A DNA stretch of 62,858 nucleotides from Candidatus Poribacteria bacterium (GCA_012270865.1 JAAXHL010000052.1:65559-128416), one strand, 5' to 3'. Shown: positions 24,877-33,141, counted from the first letter of the stretch. Notes: generated from the sequence alone by a model not told the origin. A program made the numbers and translations.

Positions 24877-25358
24877 TCACCACCTTAACCTTCCTGGAGC
24901 TGCATTGCTATCACGGTCTGGGGAAACTTTAGCAAAAGACTGACCTGTGACTTCACGGGGGCTCATGAACCAGCGTGTCGCCGCTCCATTAATACCCTTG
25001 CCTAAGTTTCCCTCATAAGGCCCATTATCTTGCGCGAAGGGGCTTGTTGTCATATAATAAGCACCTTCACTCTGTACACCAGTGGAATCAACACTAGAGG
25101 CGGAAACGCCCGCGCATGCACTGAGACGTGTGCCACCAAAGACAGTCCACTTAGAAATGGAGGTTGTTGCTGAGGCAGTACCTTCCTCATTGTAAAGCCA
25201 TCGTACGACCCATCCAGATCCATCGGGATTAATATCTTCTGCATATCCGCCTCCTTGGTTAGCGTTCACATAAGAAATGGTAAATGCAGTAGCAGCCACC
25301 GCTATAAAAAAAATAACGATATTAAAATACGTTTCGGTGTGTAAATTCCGTTTAACAT
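24877..25358 (-). pseudogene. Small secreted hypothetical protein, frameshifted in its signal peptide
   Basis: The ATG at 25358 has a strong AAAAGGAG site nine bases upstream and starts MLNGIYTPKRILISLFFL, then stops at TAG. In the next frame the sequence continues without interruption as IAVAATAFTISYVNANQGG and runs 140 residues to RLRW. The switch falls on a run of eight T (minus strand; 25306-25313). Nine T would join the two parts into one signal-peptide-bearing protein of about 160 residues. The mature part has no recognised domain (WVVRWLYNEEG, TRWFMSPREVTG). It follows the membrane protein gene by 23 bp, so the two are co-transcribed. Either a real lesion, slippage, or a sequencing error. 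Confidence 0.6.
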
Positions 25359-25381
25359 GTAAAAAAACTCCTTTTTTGAGT

Positions 25382-26158
25382 TTATGGTAAGTCTAAGTAC
25401 TCATACGGGTCATAACCATCCCCTTCTATCACACGAACGCCAGAAGGGACCTCTCCTTTTTGCATCTGTTCGGGTGTGAGATGGACGTTGCCCCCCGTAT
25501 AACTTGAAATAGGCGTTGTGAAGGTGCCATCCTCATTTTCGTAGGGCTCACCATATTCAACATAGATGGCATTCGGAATATGAAGATAGTATTTTCCGGT
25601 TATTAAACTTCCACTTCCGCCGGTAAAATCACGGATACCTTCTGTCCATGCCTTTACCATGACACGACTCAGAAGTTCTTTGCTTTTTAACATCTCCGTG
25701 TCATATTTTGCATCATATCTTTCGGGGTCTTCTTGGTATCTGAACCAGAAAGGCGTAAACGGATAGTCCGCGGGCACTTCAGGATATGGTCCGAAGCCAT
25801 AAGGCGAAACGGGCACATCTTCCGCGAGGGTTTTCTCCGAAACAAAATCTTCCGGTAAGAACGCATCCGCGAGGTCAAGCGTCTCGGTCTCATTGGGTAA
25901 CGCCTCTGTTGTATCGGGCATCTGTGTGTCCGTGTTTTCATCAGGCGTGTCTACAGAGCCTTCGGCCTGAAAATCAACAGGGGCGGTGCCTGTCGCCTGC
26001 TTGTTTTTCAGCGACTCAACCGTAAGCGTCTTCCTTCCAAACTCGGCTTCAGTGATGCGGAGGAGGTACCAACTATACAGCAGGCTACCCCCAACAACCA
26101 GCACAAAGAAAACGAGACCCCCTTGGAACCATCGACTGGATAGTAAATCACGTAACAT
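25382..26158 (-). CDS. Single-pass membrane protein of unknown function
   Basis: 258 residues with one N-terminal membrane helix (WFQGGLVFFVLVVGGSLLYSWYLL, about residues 10-33). An acidic, Thr/Glu/Asp-rich linker spans about 60-115. The C-terminal part is proline- and tyrosine-rich: PYGFGPYPEVPADYPFTPFWFRYQEDPERYDAK ... YVEYGEPYENEDG. I do not recognise a family. The start ATG has AGGAG upstream. Probably co-transcribed with the small secreted protein gene that follows. The topology suggests a periplasmic or surface-exposed C-terminal domain. Confidence 0.75.
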   Translation of the reverse strand: MLRDLLSSRWFQGGLVFFVLVVGGSLLYSWYLLRITEAEFGRKTLTVESLKNKQATGTAPVDFQAEGSVDTPDENTDTQMPDTTEALPNETETLDLADAFLPEDFVSEKTLAEDVPVSPYGFGPYPEVPADYPFTPFWFRYQEDPERYDAKYDTEMLKSKELLSRVMVKAWTEGIRDFTGGSGSLITGKYYLHIPNAIYVEYGEPYENEDGTFTTPISSYTGGNVHLTPEQMQKGEVPSGVRVIEGDGYDPYEYLDLP

Positions 26159-26487
26159 ACCATCTCCTCTTTCTCATAAAGTTGATGGAAAAATGCCGGA
26201 AAAGATAAAGGGTTGGAGATTCACAAAAGTTAGCGATATTCGCAATCGAAATGTGTAAAGGGTCGCGTTCGATAAAAAACACAAGAATAAACGATAAAAC
26301 ACAAGAATAAACGATAAAACACAAGAATAATTATACACCCTTAAAAGAGTTTGGTCAAATTAAAATTTCAAAAAAATGTATTTTTTTCGGATATTAGCAA
26401 ATTTTCTGCATATTTTCACCCAAAAGTCCCTATTTTGTTCAGAATCAGGATGTTTGAATTGATATTCCCAAAGTTTTCGCTCGGTTT
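26159..26487. other. AT-rich spacer with a 20-bp tandem repeat
   Basis: No gene. Three tandem units of about 20 bp (CGATAAAACACAAGAATAAA type) at 26270-26330, the first with two extra A. The rest is AT-rich and featureless; parts could serve as promoter for the membrane protein gene. Confidence 0.6.
26270..26330. repeat. Three-unit 20-bp tandem repeat
   Basis: Unit ACACAAGAATAAACGATAAA repeated three times, nearly perfect. Not an array of spaced repeats. Confidence 0.8.
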
Positions 26488-27660
26488 CTATTCTTCGATG
26501 TGCTGTGCGATGCGGACGAGATCCAAAATGTTGACGATGCCGTCGCCGTTAAGGTCGGGCGAACTTTCCCCGAAACGTGAGGCGACAAAAGTCAAATCCA
26601 AGATGTTTACAACACCATCGGCGTTGACATCCCACGGTTTTGACACGGACGTTAGAGACCACAACTGGATCGTACCATCAAGACTTGCGCCTGCGAGGGT
26701 ATCCGCAGCGACTGATGAGGGTTCTTGTAAGAATGCTACGGCAAGGATCGGAGCGGTATCGCTTTTGAAAGTGCCTTGTAATTCTGCTGTTTGTGGGTTC
26801 CAGAGACGTATTGTGTTGTCCCACCCCGCGCTGACGAGGGTGTTTCCGTAAATGCTGTCCGGTTCCGGTGAAAATGCCAAAGCAAAGACCGGATCGGTAT
26901 ACGTTTCAAAGGTCTTTAGGAGTTGACCCGTATGTATATCCCATATACGGATTGTGCTTTCGGTGTCCGGGCTCCAATATCCGCCGGTTGCTAAGGTCTG
27001 ACTGTCCGGTGCAAAAGCGAGTGCTGTGATTGCGTCTGTATGGGCGGCGAGGCTGTGTCGGGGTTGACCGGTCTCCACGTCCCACAGTCGTACTGTGCCG
27101 TAAAAACTTGTACTGGCAAGTATCTTGCTATCTGGTGAGAACACGAGTGTGGTGACCATATCCCGATGTCCGCGAGGGACGGTGGTATGGATTGGCTGTT
27201 TCGTGCTTAAGTCCGAGAGACGGATTTCTCTGAAACTTCCGCTGGCGAGGGTCTGACCATCAGGCGAGAATGCTAACGATACAATCGGATAGGCGTGTCC
27301 TGTGAAGTCGGTTGTGTGTTCGCCTGTATATATGTTCCAGAGGTGGAGGGTCGCATCTACGCCTGCGCTGGCAAGGGTTTGGTTATCGGGTGAGAACGCC
27401 AGTGCGGTTACAGTATCCATCGATGCAGGCAGCATCGCCAGTTCTTCACCGGTATAGGTATCATATAACAGAATACCGTTTGCGGTTGCGGCGGCGAGCC
27501 GGGTGCCGTCAGGTGAGAAGACTGCGGCGTTTATCGCTGTTCTTCCGAAGGGTGCTTCACTGCCTTCTGGTAAACGCCAGAGCGTCGTATCTTGTGCGAA
27601 GGGAGTCTGTAGAGCGGCGAGATAGAGAAAGAGAAATACGAAAATTTGGAAATTTCGCAC
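26488..27660 (-). CDS. Secreted WD40 propeller with C-terminal dockerin-like domain
   Basis: A 390-residue secreted protein. A signal peptide (RNFQIFVFLFLYLAALQTPFAQ) is followed by about seven WD40 blades (SPDGTRLAAATANGILLYD; SPDGQTLASGSFREIRLSD and so on). A C-terminal dockerin-like module spans about 343-390 with two calcium-loop repeats, DVNADGVVNILDL and DLNGDGIVNILDL. Dockerins bind cohesins in multi-enzyme complexes. No cohesin is seen here, so the module may instead serve as a generic calcium-dependent attachment tag. The start is GTG with GGAA upstream. The opening DTTLWRLPEGSEAPFG resembles the start of the 750-residue WD40 protein. Confidence 0.88.
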   Translation of the reverse strand: MRNFQIFVFLFLYLAALQTPFAQDTTLWRLPEGSEAPFGRTAINAAVFSPDGTRLAAATANGILLYDTYTGEELAMLPASMDTVTALAFSPDNQTLASAGVDATLHLWNIYTGEHTTDFTGHAYPIVSLAFSPDGQTLASGSFREIRLSDLSTKQPIHTTVPRGHRDMVTTLVFSPDSKILASTSFYGTVRLWDVETGQPRHSLAAHTDAITALAFAPDSQTLATGGYWSPDTESTIRIWDIHTGQLLKTFETYTDPVFALAFSPEPDSIYGNTLVSAGWDNTIRLWNPQTAELQGTFKSDTAPILAVAFLQEPSSVAADTLAGASLDGTIQLWSLTSVSKPWDVNADGVVNILDLTFVASRFGESSPDLNGDGIVNILDLVRIAQHIEE

Positions 27661-27729
27661 AATGAGTTTCCGTTCTGCTTGCCCAAATGAGGTTTTAACA
27701 AATAGATTGGGTAATTGTGGCTATGCGAC

Positions 27730-27780
27730 GTGCGATGAATCGCACGACTACGAACCGGTTTGGTGTGCGATGAATCGCCT
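27730..27780. repeat. GTAG/REP-like hairpins, GTGCGATGAATCGCAC type
   Basis: Palindrome GTGCGATGAATCGCAC (27730-27745) followed by GACTAC, and a partial second copy GTGCGATGAATCGCC from 27764. Read on the minus strand the first is GTAGTC plus hairpin, the layout of REP elements. Confidence 0.65.
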
Positions 27781-27825
27781 GATTAAATTCTTTAGTGGAT
27801 ATCAGAATTAATGAAACACTCTACA

Positions 27826-27850
27826 GCGGGCGAGGGAACCTCGCCCCTAC
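27826..27850. repeat. GTAG/REP-like hairpin, GGGCGAGG stem
   Basis: Stem GGGCGAGG/CCTCGCCC (27828-27846) followed by CCTAC-type tail; minus-strand sense GTAGGGGCGAGG. Lies 50 bp after the hslU stop. Confidence 0.7.
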
Positions 27851-27899
27851 GAGGGGGGTGGTCCCTGCACTCACTGAAATGTCTCCTTAATTATTCGTT

Positions 27900-29387
27900 T
27901 TACAAGATATATCTGCTCAGATCTTGGTCTTTGACGATTTCAGCCAATTCGGATTGGACATAGTCTGCATCAATCGTGATCTCTCTCTCTTCAAGGTCTG
28001 GTGCGTCGAAGAAGAGGTTCTCAAAAAGTTTCTCCATGATAGTGTGGAGACGGCGTGCGCCGATGTCCTCGACCGATTCATTAACTTGGAACGCGAGTGC
28101 CGCAATTTCGGTGATTGCGTCATCGGTAATCGTGGCTTCTATCCCTTCAGTTTTGAGCAGTTCGGTGTACTGTTTTACCAAAGCATTTTTAGGTTCCGTC
28201 AGAATAGACTTAAAGTCATCTTTATTTAGACTTTTGAGTTCCACCCGAATCGGGAATCTGCCCTGTAATTCGGGGATGAGGTCGGAAGGACTTGACACAT
28301 GGAATGCCCCGGCAGCGATAAACAGAATATGGTGTGTACGTACAGCACCGTATTTTGAAGTCACCGTGCTACCTTCAATGATTGGTAGGATATCGCGTTG
28401 TACGCCTTCGCGCGAGATGTCGGGTCCGTGTCGTGACTCTCTGCCTGCGATTTTATCAATTTCATCTAAAAAGACGATACCGGAATCTTCAACACGTTGG
28501 ATGGCTTCGGTGATGACGGCATCCATATCAATAAGTTTTTCAGATTCTTCTTGCATCAGGAGGGTCCGCGCCTCGGAGACAGGCACGCGTCGCTTCTTCG
28601 TCTGGTTCGGGAGGATGTTACTAAACATATCCTTGAAATTGATATCCATCTCCTCAATACCACTCGGCGAGAAGATTTCAACAAAGGGTACGCTCTGATG
28701 CTTGACGTTGATTTCGACAGGTTTATCTTCGAGTCTGCCTTCTCGGAGCCATTCTCTAAATTTCTCGCGTGTTTTGAGATAGCGTTCTCGTTCTCTTTCG
28801 CGGTCTTCTTCGGCTTCGGCTTCAGCGTCGATTCCGAGATCGAAAGGTAGTTGGAGTGCTGCGCTCTCATCTTCTTCCTCAACTTCGTCGATGACCTCTT
28901 TTTCCAAGCGGGGACGTTGCTGGAGGGAACGCGGCATCGGAAAGATGCAATCAAGCAGCCGTTCTTCGGTGAATTCGCGTGCCTTTTCTTCAACCGCCTC
29001 GGCTTGTTCAGCTTTAACGCGGCCGATGGCAATTTCGGTGAGATCACGGATCATGGATTCAACGTCGCGTCCGACATAACCGATCTCGGTATATTTCGAG
29101 GCTTCGACTTTAATAAATGGTGCATCAACGAGGCGTGCGAGTCTGCGCGCAATTTCGGTTTTGCCGACCCCGGTTGAACCGATCATGATGATGTTTTTAG
29201 GTGAAACCTCGTCTTGCATATCTTCACCTAACATCTGTCGCCGCGAGCGGTTGCGGAGAGCAATAGCGACACACCGTTTCGCTTCAAACTGCCCGATGAT
29301 GTACTTATCCAATTCCTGAACAATCTGCCGCGGCGTGAGTGCTTCTGCTAAAGTATTTTTTTCGTGTATTGCATTAGATTTCTCCAA
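27900..29387 (-). CDS. hslU: HslU, ATPase subunit of the HslUV protease
   Basis: A 495-residue Clp/HSP100-type unfoldase that feeds the HslV peptidase. Walker A is GSTGVGKTE, Walker [12 protein letters not shown], and the GRFPIRVEL pore/sensor region is intact. The C-terminal tail LSRYIL, needed to activate HslV, is present. A long acidic I-domain insert lies at about residues 130-260. The frame as given starts at TTG without a Shine-Dalgarno. An ATG at 29370 with GGAG seven bases upstream would read [18 protein letters not shown] if a run of seven A had eight, so the annotated 5' end is doubtful. Follows hslV after a CAGTTA repeat. Confidence 0.95.
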   Translation of the reverse strand: MEKSNAIHEKNTLAEALTPRQIVQELDKYIIGQFEAKRCVAIALRNRSRRQMLGEDMQDEVSPKNIIMIGSTGVGKTEIARRLARLVDAPFIKVEASKYTEIGYVGRDVESMIRDLTEIAIGRVKAEQAEAVEEKAREFTEERLLDCIFPMPRSLQQRPRLEKEVIDEVEEEDESAALQLPFDLGIDAEAEAEEDRERERERYLKTREKFREWLREGRLEDKPVEINVKHQSVPFVEIFSPSGIEEMDINFKDMFSNILPNQTKKRRVPVSEARTLLMQEESEKLIDMDAVITEAIQRVEDSGIVFLDEIDKIAGRESRHGPDISREGVQRDILPIIEGSTVTSKYGAVRTHHILFIAAGAFHVSSPSDLIPELQGRFPIRVELKSLNKDDFKSILTEPKNALVKQYTELLKTEGIEATITDDAITEIAALAFQVNESVEDIGARRLHTIMEKLFENLFFDAPDLEEREITIDADYVQSELAEIVKDQDLSRYIL

Positions 29388-29392
29388 AGTTC

Positions 29393-29514
29393 ATTAGTTA
29401 TCAGTTGTCAGTGGTCAGTCTTCAGTTAAGAGGCGTTAGGATTACCGAAAGGTGTTAGGTGAACCCGATCCGGCCTGTAACTGTTGACTGTTAACTGTTA
29501 ACTGTTAACTCCTC
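29393..29514. repeat. CAGTTA-family repeat between hslV and hslU
   Basis: Left half AGTTATCAGTTGTCAGTGG and right half ACTGTTGACTGTTAACTG. The hslV C-terminus E-L-T-V-N-S-stop is encoded by the right half on the minus strand (GAGTTAACAGTTAACAGTTAA, partly overlapping the gene). Confidence 0.8.
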
Positions 29515-30045
29515 CTCTATTGTGTCAATTTCAATTCGGGCGTTGGTATAGATACAAATTTCACTTGTCAGTTGAAGTGCTTCTGAAACGATCTCCCTCG
29601 ATGTCAAATCTGAGTATTTGAGCATGGCTTTCGCTGCTGCGAGTGCGATAGATGAACCGGAGCCGATAGCAATCACATCGTCGTCGGGTGCGATAACATC
29701 TCCGCTCCCGGAAATAAGATAACTATCGTTGGCATCTGCGGCGATCATCAGTGCATCTACTTGGCGAAGAACCCTATCGCTGCGCCATTCACGGGCGAGC
29801 TCTACCGCCGATTTCTGAAGGTTGCCGCGATACTGCTCCAACTTTTTTTCTAAATTTTCATAGAGTGTAATCGCGTCCGATGCGGAACCGGCGAAACCGA
29901 TCAGGACATTGTCGTTATGGATTCTACGAATTTTACGCGCACCGTGTTTGATCGCCGTATCGCCTAAAGTGACTTGACCGTCGCCGCCAATAGCGACTTG
30001 ACCATCACGTCGTACGGCTAAAATCGTTGTCGAACGAATTCGCAT
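29491..30045 (-). CDS. hslV: HslV, proteolytic subunit of HslUV
   Basis: Threonine peptidase of the proteasome-like HslUV complex. The conserved core begins TTILAVRRDGQVAIGGDGQ, with the nucleophile Thr exposed after removal of a short M-R-I-R-S leader. IGFAGSASDAITLYENLE and AIGSGSSIALAAAKAML match the family. The ATG at 30045 is preferred over an upstream TTG. The last six residues (ELTVNS) and the stop codon are supplied by a dispersed repeat in place of the usual tail. First gene of the hslV-hslU pair. Degrades misfolded cytoplasmic proteins. Confidence 0.95.
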   Translation of the reverse strand: MRIRSTTILAVRRDGQVAIGGDGQVTLGDTAIKHGARKIRRIHNDNVLIGFAGSASDAITLYENLEKKLEQYRGNLQKSAVELAREWRSDRVLRQVDALMIAADANDSYLISGSGDVIAPDDDVIAIGSGSSIALAAAKAMLKYSDLTSREIVSEALQLTSEICIYTNARIEIDTIEEELTVNS

Positions 30046-30141
30046 ACTTCTGATTTTTCTTTCTCGCAATTAGATGTCCTCTTTTGTAACCCGAATTGCC
30101 CACTAAACAAAAAAATAAAGCTTTAATACTATACTGAGACA

Positions 30142-30168
30142 ATTATATTTTTCTTTTTTAAATTTCAA
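30142..30168 (-). promoter_or_regulatory. Possible hslV promoter
   Basis: Minus strand TTGAAA (30163-30168) and TATAAT (30142-30147), with a short 15-bp spacer, about 100 bp before the hslV ATG. A perfect -10 but suboptimal spacing. Confidence 0.3.
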
Positions 30169-30226
30169 ATTTTCGTCTCTATACAGTAATAATAACATAG
30201 TCTTGAAAATAATTCAAGGTAAGCGT

Positions 30227-30351
30227 GATACCTTTCCAGGGTTATTTAGTTTTAAACAAATTGTTGGGTTGTCTCAATTTTTGGATTTTCCTTTTCAGTC
30301 CCGGTGCGGTTACAAACCGCACCTACCGGGCCGGGGGTGTCAAAATTAGAC
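30227..30351 (+). repeat. 125-bp repeat with REP-like hairpin, copy 1
   Basis: Starts GATACCTTTCCAGGGTTATT and ends CAAAATTAGAC. It contains GATTTTCCTTTTCAGTCCC and a hairpin with 9-bp arms GGTGCGGTT/AACCGCACC (30303-30323), then CTAC. Compare copy 2 at 30379-30504. Confidence 0.8.
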
Positions 30352-30378
30352 GAAAAAACCGAAAACTAAATCGTCCTG

Positions 30379-30504
30379 GATACCGTTCCAGGGTTATTTA
30401 AGTTTTAGATAAATTATCGGATTTGAGAGATGTTTGATTTTCCTTTTCAGTCCCGGTTCGGTTGCAAACCGAACCTACCACAGGCCTGGGGATGCGAATT
30501 AGGA
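30379..30504 (+). repeat. 125-bp repeat with REP-like hairpin, copy 2
   Basis: Starts GATACCGTTCCAGGGTTATT and ends GCGAATTAGGAC. The hairpin arms are GGTTCGGTT/AACCGAACC (30455-30475): one base pair is changed on both sides relative to copy 1, so pairing is kept. Confidence 0.8.
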
Positions 30505-30507
30505 CTC

Positions 30508-31239
30508 TTATTTCCAGGCATAAAACATTAGAAAACCGAGAAACTGAAGGGCTCCGATAAAGATGCCGCAGCGGATCCCTGCTATACCGGCGTGCTGCTC
30601 TCTCAGAAAAGTGTCGGTTACGCCAAAGAAGTACGGACATAACAGAAATGTAATCAGAAAAGCGAGCGGTACAAAGACTGGAACGGTCACAATCTGAGGG
30701 ATGTGATCCACTTGTGCGGCATTCCAGACCCACAGATGTGATGCCCCGAGTACATAAATCACGACACTCCCAATAGCGGCACTGATACCGGTAAGACCTG
30801 CTGCCAATGTCGCAGAACCGATGAAACCGAGTCTCGGGTTCTCAGACGCGTCCGTAAAACGGGTTTGGAAAACCGTCGCGAGCCGTTGATAACAGTAAGC
30901 CGCCAACGTTGCGAACACCACCCAATTCAAGATTAGTCCAATCGGTGTGGTTATATCTGCGAAAAAATCTGGACGCAGATAGAAGATGAGGCCTACCTTC
31001 CGTGAGAAAAGCCAGTCCATCGGGATGTATGTCAGCACCGTTGCTAACCCAAAAATGGCACTGCTTGAAAGTAACGATACATCTTCACCTGCTTGTAAGA
31101 TACTATAAAAAAAGAGAATGACTGCGATTAATACGTTGGGATAGAGAATCCAAATAGTCCCAATACGGTTTGCCATTAAAAACGTTAAAAGCGTGGTACC
31201 TGTTACAATGTAAACCACTCTATCCGTTTTGACCGTCAT
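30508..31239 (-). CDS. Integral membrane protein, unknown
   Basis: 243 residues from the ATG preferred here (GGAG five bases upstream; a GTG two codons earlier is too close to that site). Six or seven hydrophobic helices are visible (VYIVTGTTLLTFLM; WILYPNVLIAVILFFYSIL; AIFGLATVLTYI; IGLILNWVVFATLAAY; SATLAAGLTGISAAIGSVVIYVLG; VFVPLAFLITFLLCPYFFG; GIFIGALQFLGFLMFY). No charged catalytic pattern points to a family. The stop TAA is followed immediately by a 125-bp repeat copy. Located between hslV and the ArsA-like gene. Confidence 0.75.
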   Translation of the reverse strand: MTVKTDRVVYIVTGTTLLTFLMANRIGTIWILYPNVLIAVILFFYSILQAGEDVSLLSSSAIFGLATVLTYIPMDWLFSRKVGLIFYLRPDFFADITTPIGLILNWVVFATLAAYCYQRLATVFQTRFTDASENPRLGFIGSATLAAGLTGISAAIGSVVIYVLGASHLWVWNAAQVDHIPQIVTVPVFVPLAFLITFLLCPYFFGVTDTFLREQHAGIAGIRCGIFIGALQFLGFLMFYAWK

Positions 31240-31328
31240 ACACACTCCAGTTATGTCCAGGGATCCTTTATAGTAAAGACCACAACTAACGAGACATTTA
31301 TATGCCAGGGGGCTTGCCTACACGCTAT

Positions 31329-31350
31329 CGCGAGCACAGCTCGCTCCTAC
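31329..31350. repeat. GTAG/REP-like hairpin, GCGAGC stem
   Basis: CGCGAGCACAGCTCGCTCCTAC; minus-strand sense GTAGGAGCGAG then hairpin, the same layout as classic Pseudomonas-type REPs. Lies just after the stop of the ArsA-like gene. Confidence 0.75.
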
Positions 31351-31359
31351 TGAAGAACG

Positions 31360-32547
31360 TTAATTCTTTTCAGCAAACTTAATTACGAGTTGGTCTCCGG
31401 TTAATTTTGCCCCAGCTGTCTTTTTATTCGAGAGGGTCCGCGGTAATGCGATGTGCTGCTTGAAACCTCCGATTGTAACAATCAATTCATCGCCATGTTT
31501 CGTCAGTCCGATCTCCTCCTTGCTCAAGAACGGCAGACGCATTGACAATTGGTACGTATCCGCTGTCTTTTGGAATTGATACGGACTCTCTTTAGCGAAC
31601 CGATTCGCTGGGTCCATATCGGCATAGAGTGCTTCTGCTAACTGGTGCAGTCCGGATTCTCCGACGATTTCTTCTGCGAAAAGGTTCACCTTCCAGATCG
31701 GTACGTCCGAGAAGTAGTCCATCGCCTCTTTGATATAATGTTGCTGCGTCTGTTTCCACGCCTGAAAATACGCCGCATCAACGCCCTCAGGAAAGATACG
31801 ATTAATAATTACCGCATCGATACAGAGTCCGTATAGGCAAAAATACATAAACGCTCGTTGCGTCTCTTTGATTACAATTTTCTCTGGATTCGTTACCAAT
31901 CGAACGGTCGTAATTTCGGGGTCCGTCAGCACATTGTCAATACCTTCGAGTTTATCGAACAGGTCTTGGATATTCTGGAAATAGTTGTCGCGCGGAATTG
32001 GAACTGAGCTGACTTTCTCAATTACGGGACCGGCGACCTTCGCTAGACCGCGCTCCAATTTGAAGATGTGGTTCATGTACCACTCTAACGTCGTCGGTAT
32101 ACTAACAAATCGTAGCGACTCGCCGGTAGGTGCGCAGTCGAGGATAATCACGTCGTAGCTTTTTTCTCGGACGTACTGGTTGATATAGAGGAGCGCGCAA
32201 ATCTCTTCCATTCCGGGGAACACGGCGATCTCCTCTGCAACGAGGCTGTCAAGTCCGGAACGGTTCAGCAATGAACGGATATAGTTGTAAACGTCCTCCC
32301 AGTATTCAACAATGGCTTCTTGAACGTTGATTTCCTGTATCCAGAGGTTCTCACTGATTCGGATCTGTTTTTCTTTTTCCTGATAGACGAGTTTTTGATG
32401 GTTGTCAAAAGCGTCTCGGAGGGAATGCGCGACATCCAACGAGATAACGATCGTCTTATAGCCGAGTTCAGAAAGTTTGATGCCTGTGGCGGCGGCGATG
32501 GTCGTTTTACCGACGCCCCCCTTGCCTGTGTAAAGGATAATTCGCAT
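31360..32547 (-). CDS. ArsA/Get3-family ATPase
   Basis: 395 residues from the ATG at 32547 (MRIILYTGKGGVGKTT). The frame extends 22 codons further upstream without support. The deviant Walker A GKGGVGKTT lies at residues 8-16, switch I-like VISLDVAHSLRDAFDN follows, and VIILDCAPTGESLRFVSIP is the Walker B/switch II. A C-terminal all-beta domain (FLSKEEIGLTKHGDELIVTIGG ... LPRTL) is typical of bacterial ArsA-like proteins with an Hsp20-like tail. No arsB or arsR is nearby, so a Get3-like targeting or chaperone function is as likely as arsenite export. Confidence 0.88.
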   Translation of the reverse strand: MRIILYTGKGGVGKTTIAAATGIKLSELGYKTIVISLDVAHSLRDAFDNHQKLVYQEKEKQIRISENLWIQEINVQEAIVEYWEDVYNYIRSLLNRSGLDSLVAEEIAVFPGMEEICALLYINQYVREKSYDVIILDCAPTGESLRFVSIPTTLEWYMNHIFKLERGLAKVAGPVIEKVSSVPIPRDNYFQNIQDLFDKLEGIDNVLTDPEITTVRLVTNPEKIVIKETQRAFMYFCLYGLCIDAVIINRIFPEGVDAAYFQAWKQTQQHYIKEAMDYFSDVPIWKVNLFAEEIVGESGLHQLAEALYADMDPANRFAKESPYQFQKTADTYQLSMRLPFLSKEEIGLTKHGDELIVTIGGFKQHIALPRTLSNKKTAGAKLTGDQLVIKFAEKN

Positions 32548-32859
32548 GACTGGTTCCCATAAATCAGAGTTTGTATTGCACCGTTTATAGTATATCATTA
32601 AAGAAACCAGCATGCAAGGACGTGTTCAAAAGTGTGTTCAATTTTCGGTCGTCGGTTTGCAGGCACAAAACGGTTTTTTGTGCGATGTTTCATCACATAT
32701 TCAACCGAAATAAAGACGCATTCAGACAAGGATTATTATATATTATTTTATTAAAATATGACTTCTTTATAATGAAATTATAATAGCAGATTTTCCAAAA
32801 ATATTCAAAGTAAATATTTTAAAACGTTCCTTCCATGATATAATAGAAAAAATAATTGT

Positions 32860-32888
32860 TTGCATTAAAAAGGAAAATAGGATATACT
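32860..32888 (+). promoter_or_regulatory. Likely promoter of the thiamine operon
   Basis: TTGCAT (32860-32865) and TATACT (32883-32888) with a 17-bp spacer, about 15 bp upstream of the TPP riboswitch. The position is as expected for the transcription start of the leader. Confidence 0.5.
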
Positions 32889-32902
32889 ATTGTTTGCCAA
32901 AC

Positions 32903-32982
32903 ATCGTGGAGTGCTCTTACGTGCTTTAAGAGCTGAGAAAACACCCATTGAACCTGATCTGGGTCATGCCAGCGTAGGGAGA
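32903..32982 (+). ncRNA. TPP (THI-element) riboswitch
   Basis: The conserved thi-box segments are present in order: CTGAGA, ACACCC, TTGAACCTGATCTGGGTCAT and GCCAGCGTAGGGA. The five-prime side TCGTGGAGTGCTC would pair with the closing bases to form P1. It binds thiamine pyrophosphate and here would act on the downstream terminator (33080-33121), reducing expression of the transporter and thiO-thiS-thiG genes when thiamine is plentiful. Confidence 0.93.
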
Positions 32983-33079
32983 CATAAAGAAGGACGACGA
33001 ATGTCTGTCCGTTCTTAGGAGATTATAGCAATTAGGCGTTACACTTCCAATTGCGAATCTCTTCTGCTGAGGCGCGGAG

Positions 33080-33121
33080 CCGTTTCCTTTTGGCTATACC
33101 CAAAATGGAAGACGGTTTTTT
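33080..33121 (+). terminator. Intrinsic terminator in the thiamine leader
   Basis: Stem CCGTTTCCTTTTGG with CCAAAATGGAAGACGG (two bulges) around a CTATAC loop, followed by TTTTTT. It lies between the TPP riboswitch and the permease gene and is the probable expression platform. Another stem (GAGATT..GCAATT with AATTGC.AATCTC, about 33018-33062) lies just before it. Confidence 0.8.
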
Positions 33122-33141
33122 GATTTAAGGAACCGATACGT

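Larger units (their letters stand above)
30070..30507. other. Spacer with a duplicated 125-bp repeat
   Basis: Upstream of hslV. Holds a possible hslV promoter near 30142-30168 and two copies of a 125-bp sequence at 30227-30351 and 30379-30504, each ending in a REP-like hairpin. No gene. Confidence 0.65.

Noticed and set aside
26270..26330. Possible iterons or replication origin
   Set aside because: Only three short units, with no dnaA, rep gene or DnaA boxes nearby.
27976..28698. Long plus-strand frame opposite hslU
   Set aside because: Antisense shadow of hslU: no start signal, no family resemblance, composition explained by the opposite strand.
31360..32547. Arsenic resistance operon
   Set aside because: The ATPase is ArsA/Get3-like, but no arsB, arsC, arsD or arsR homologue is adjacent.
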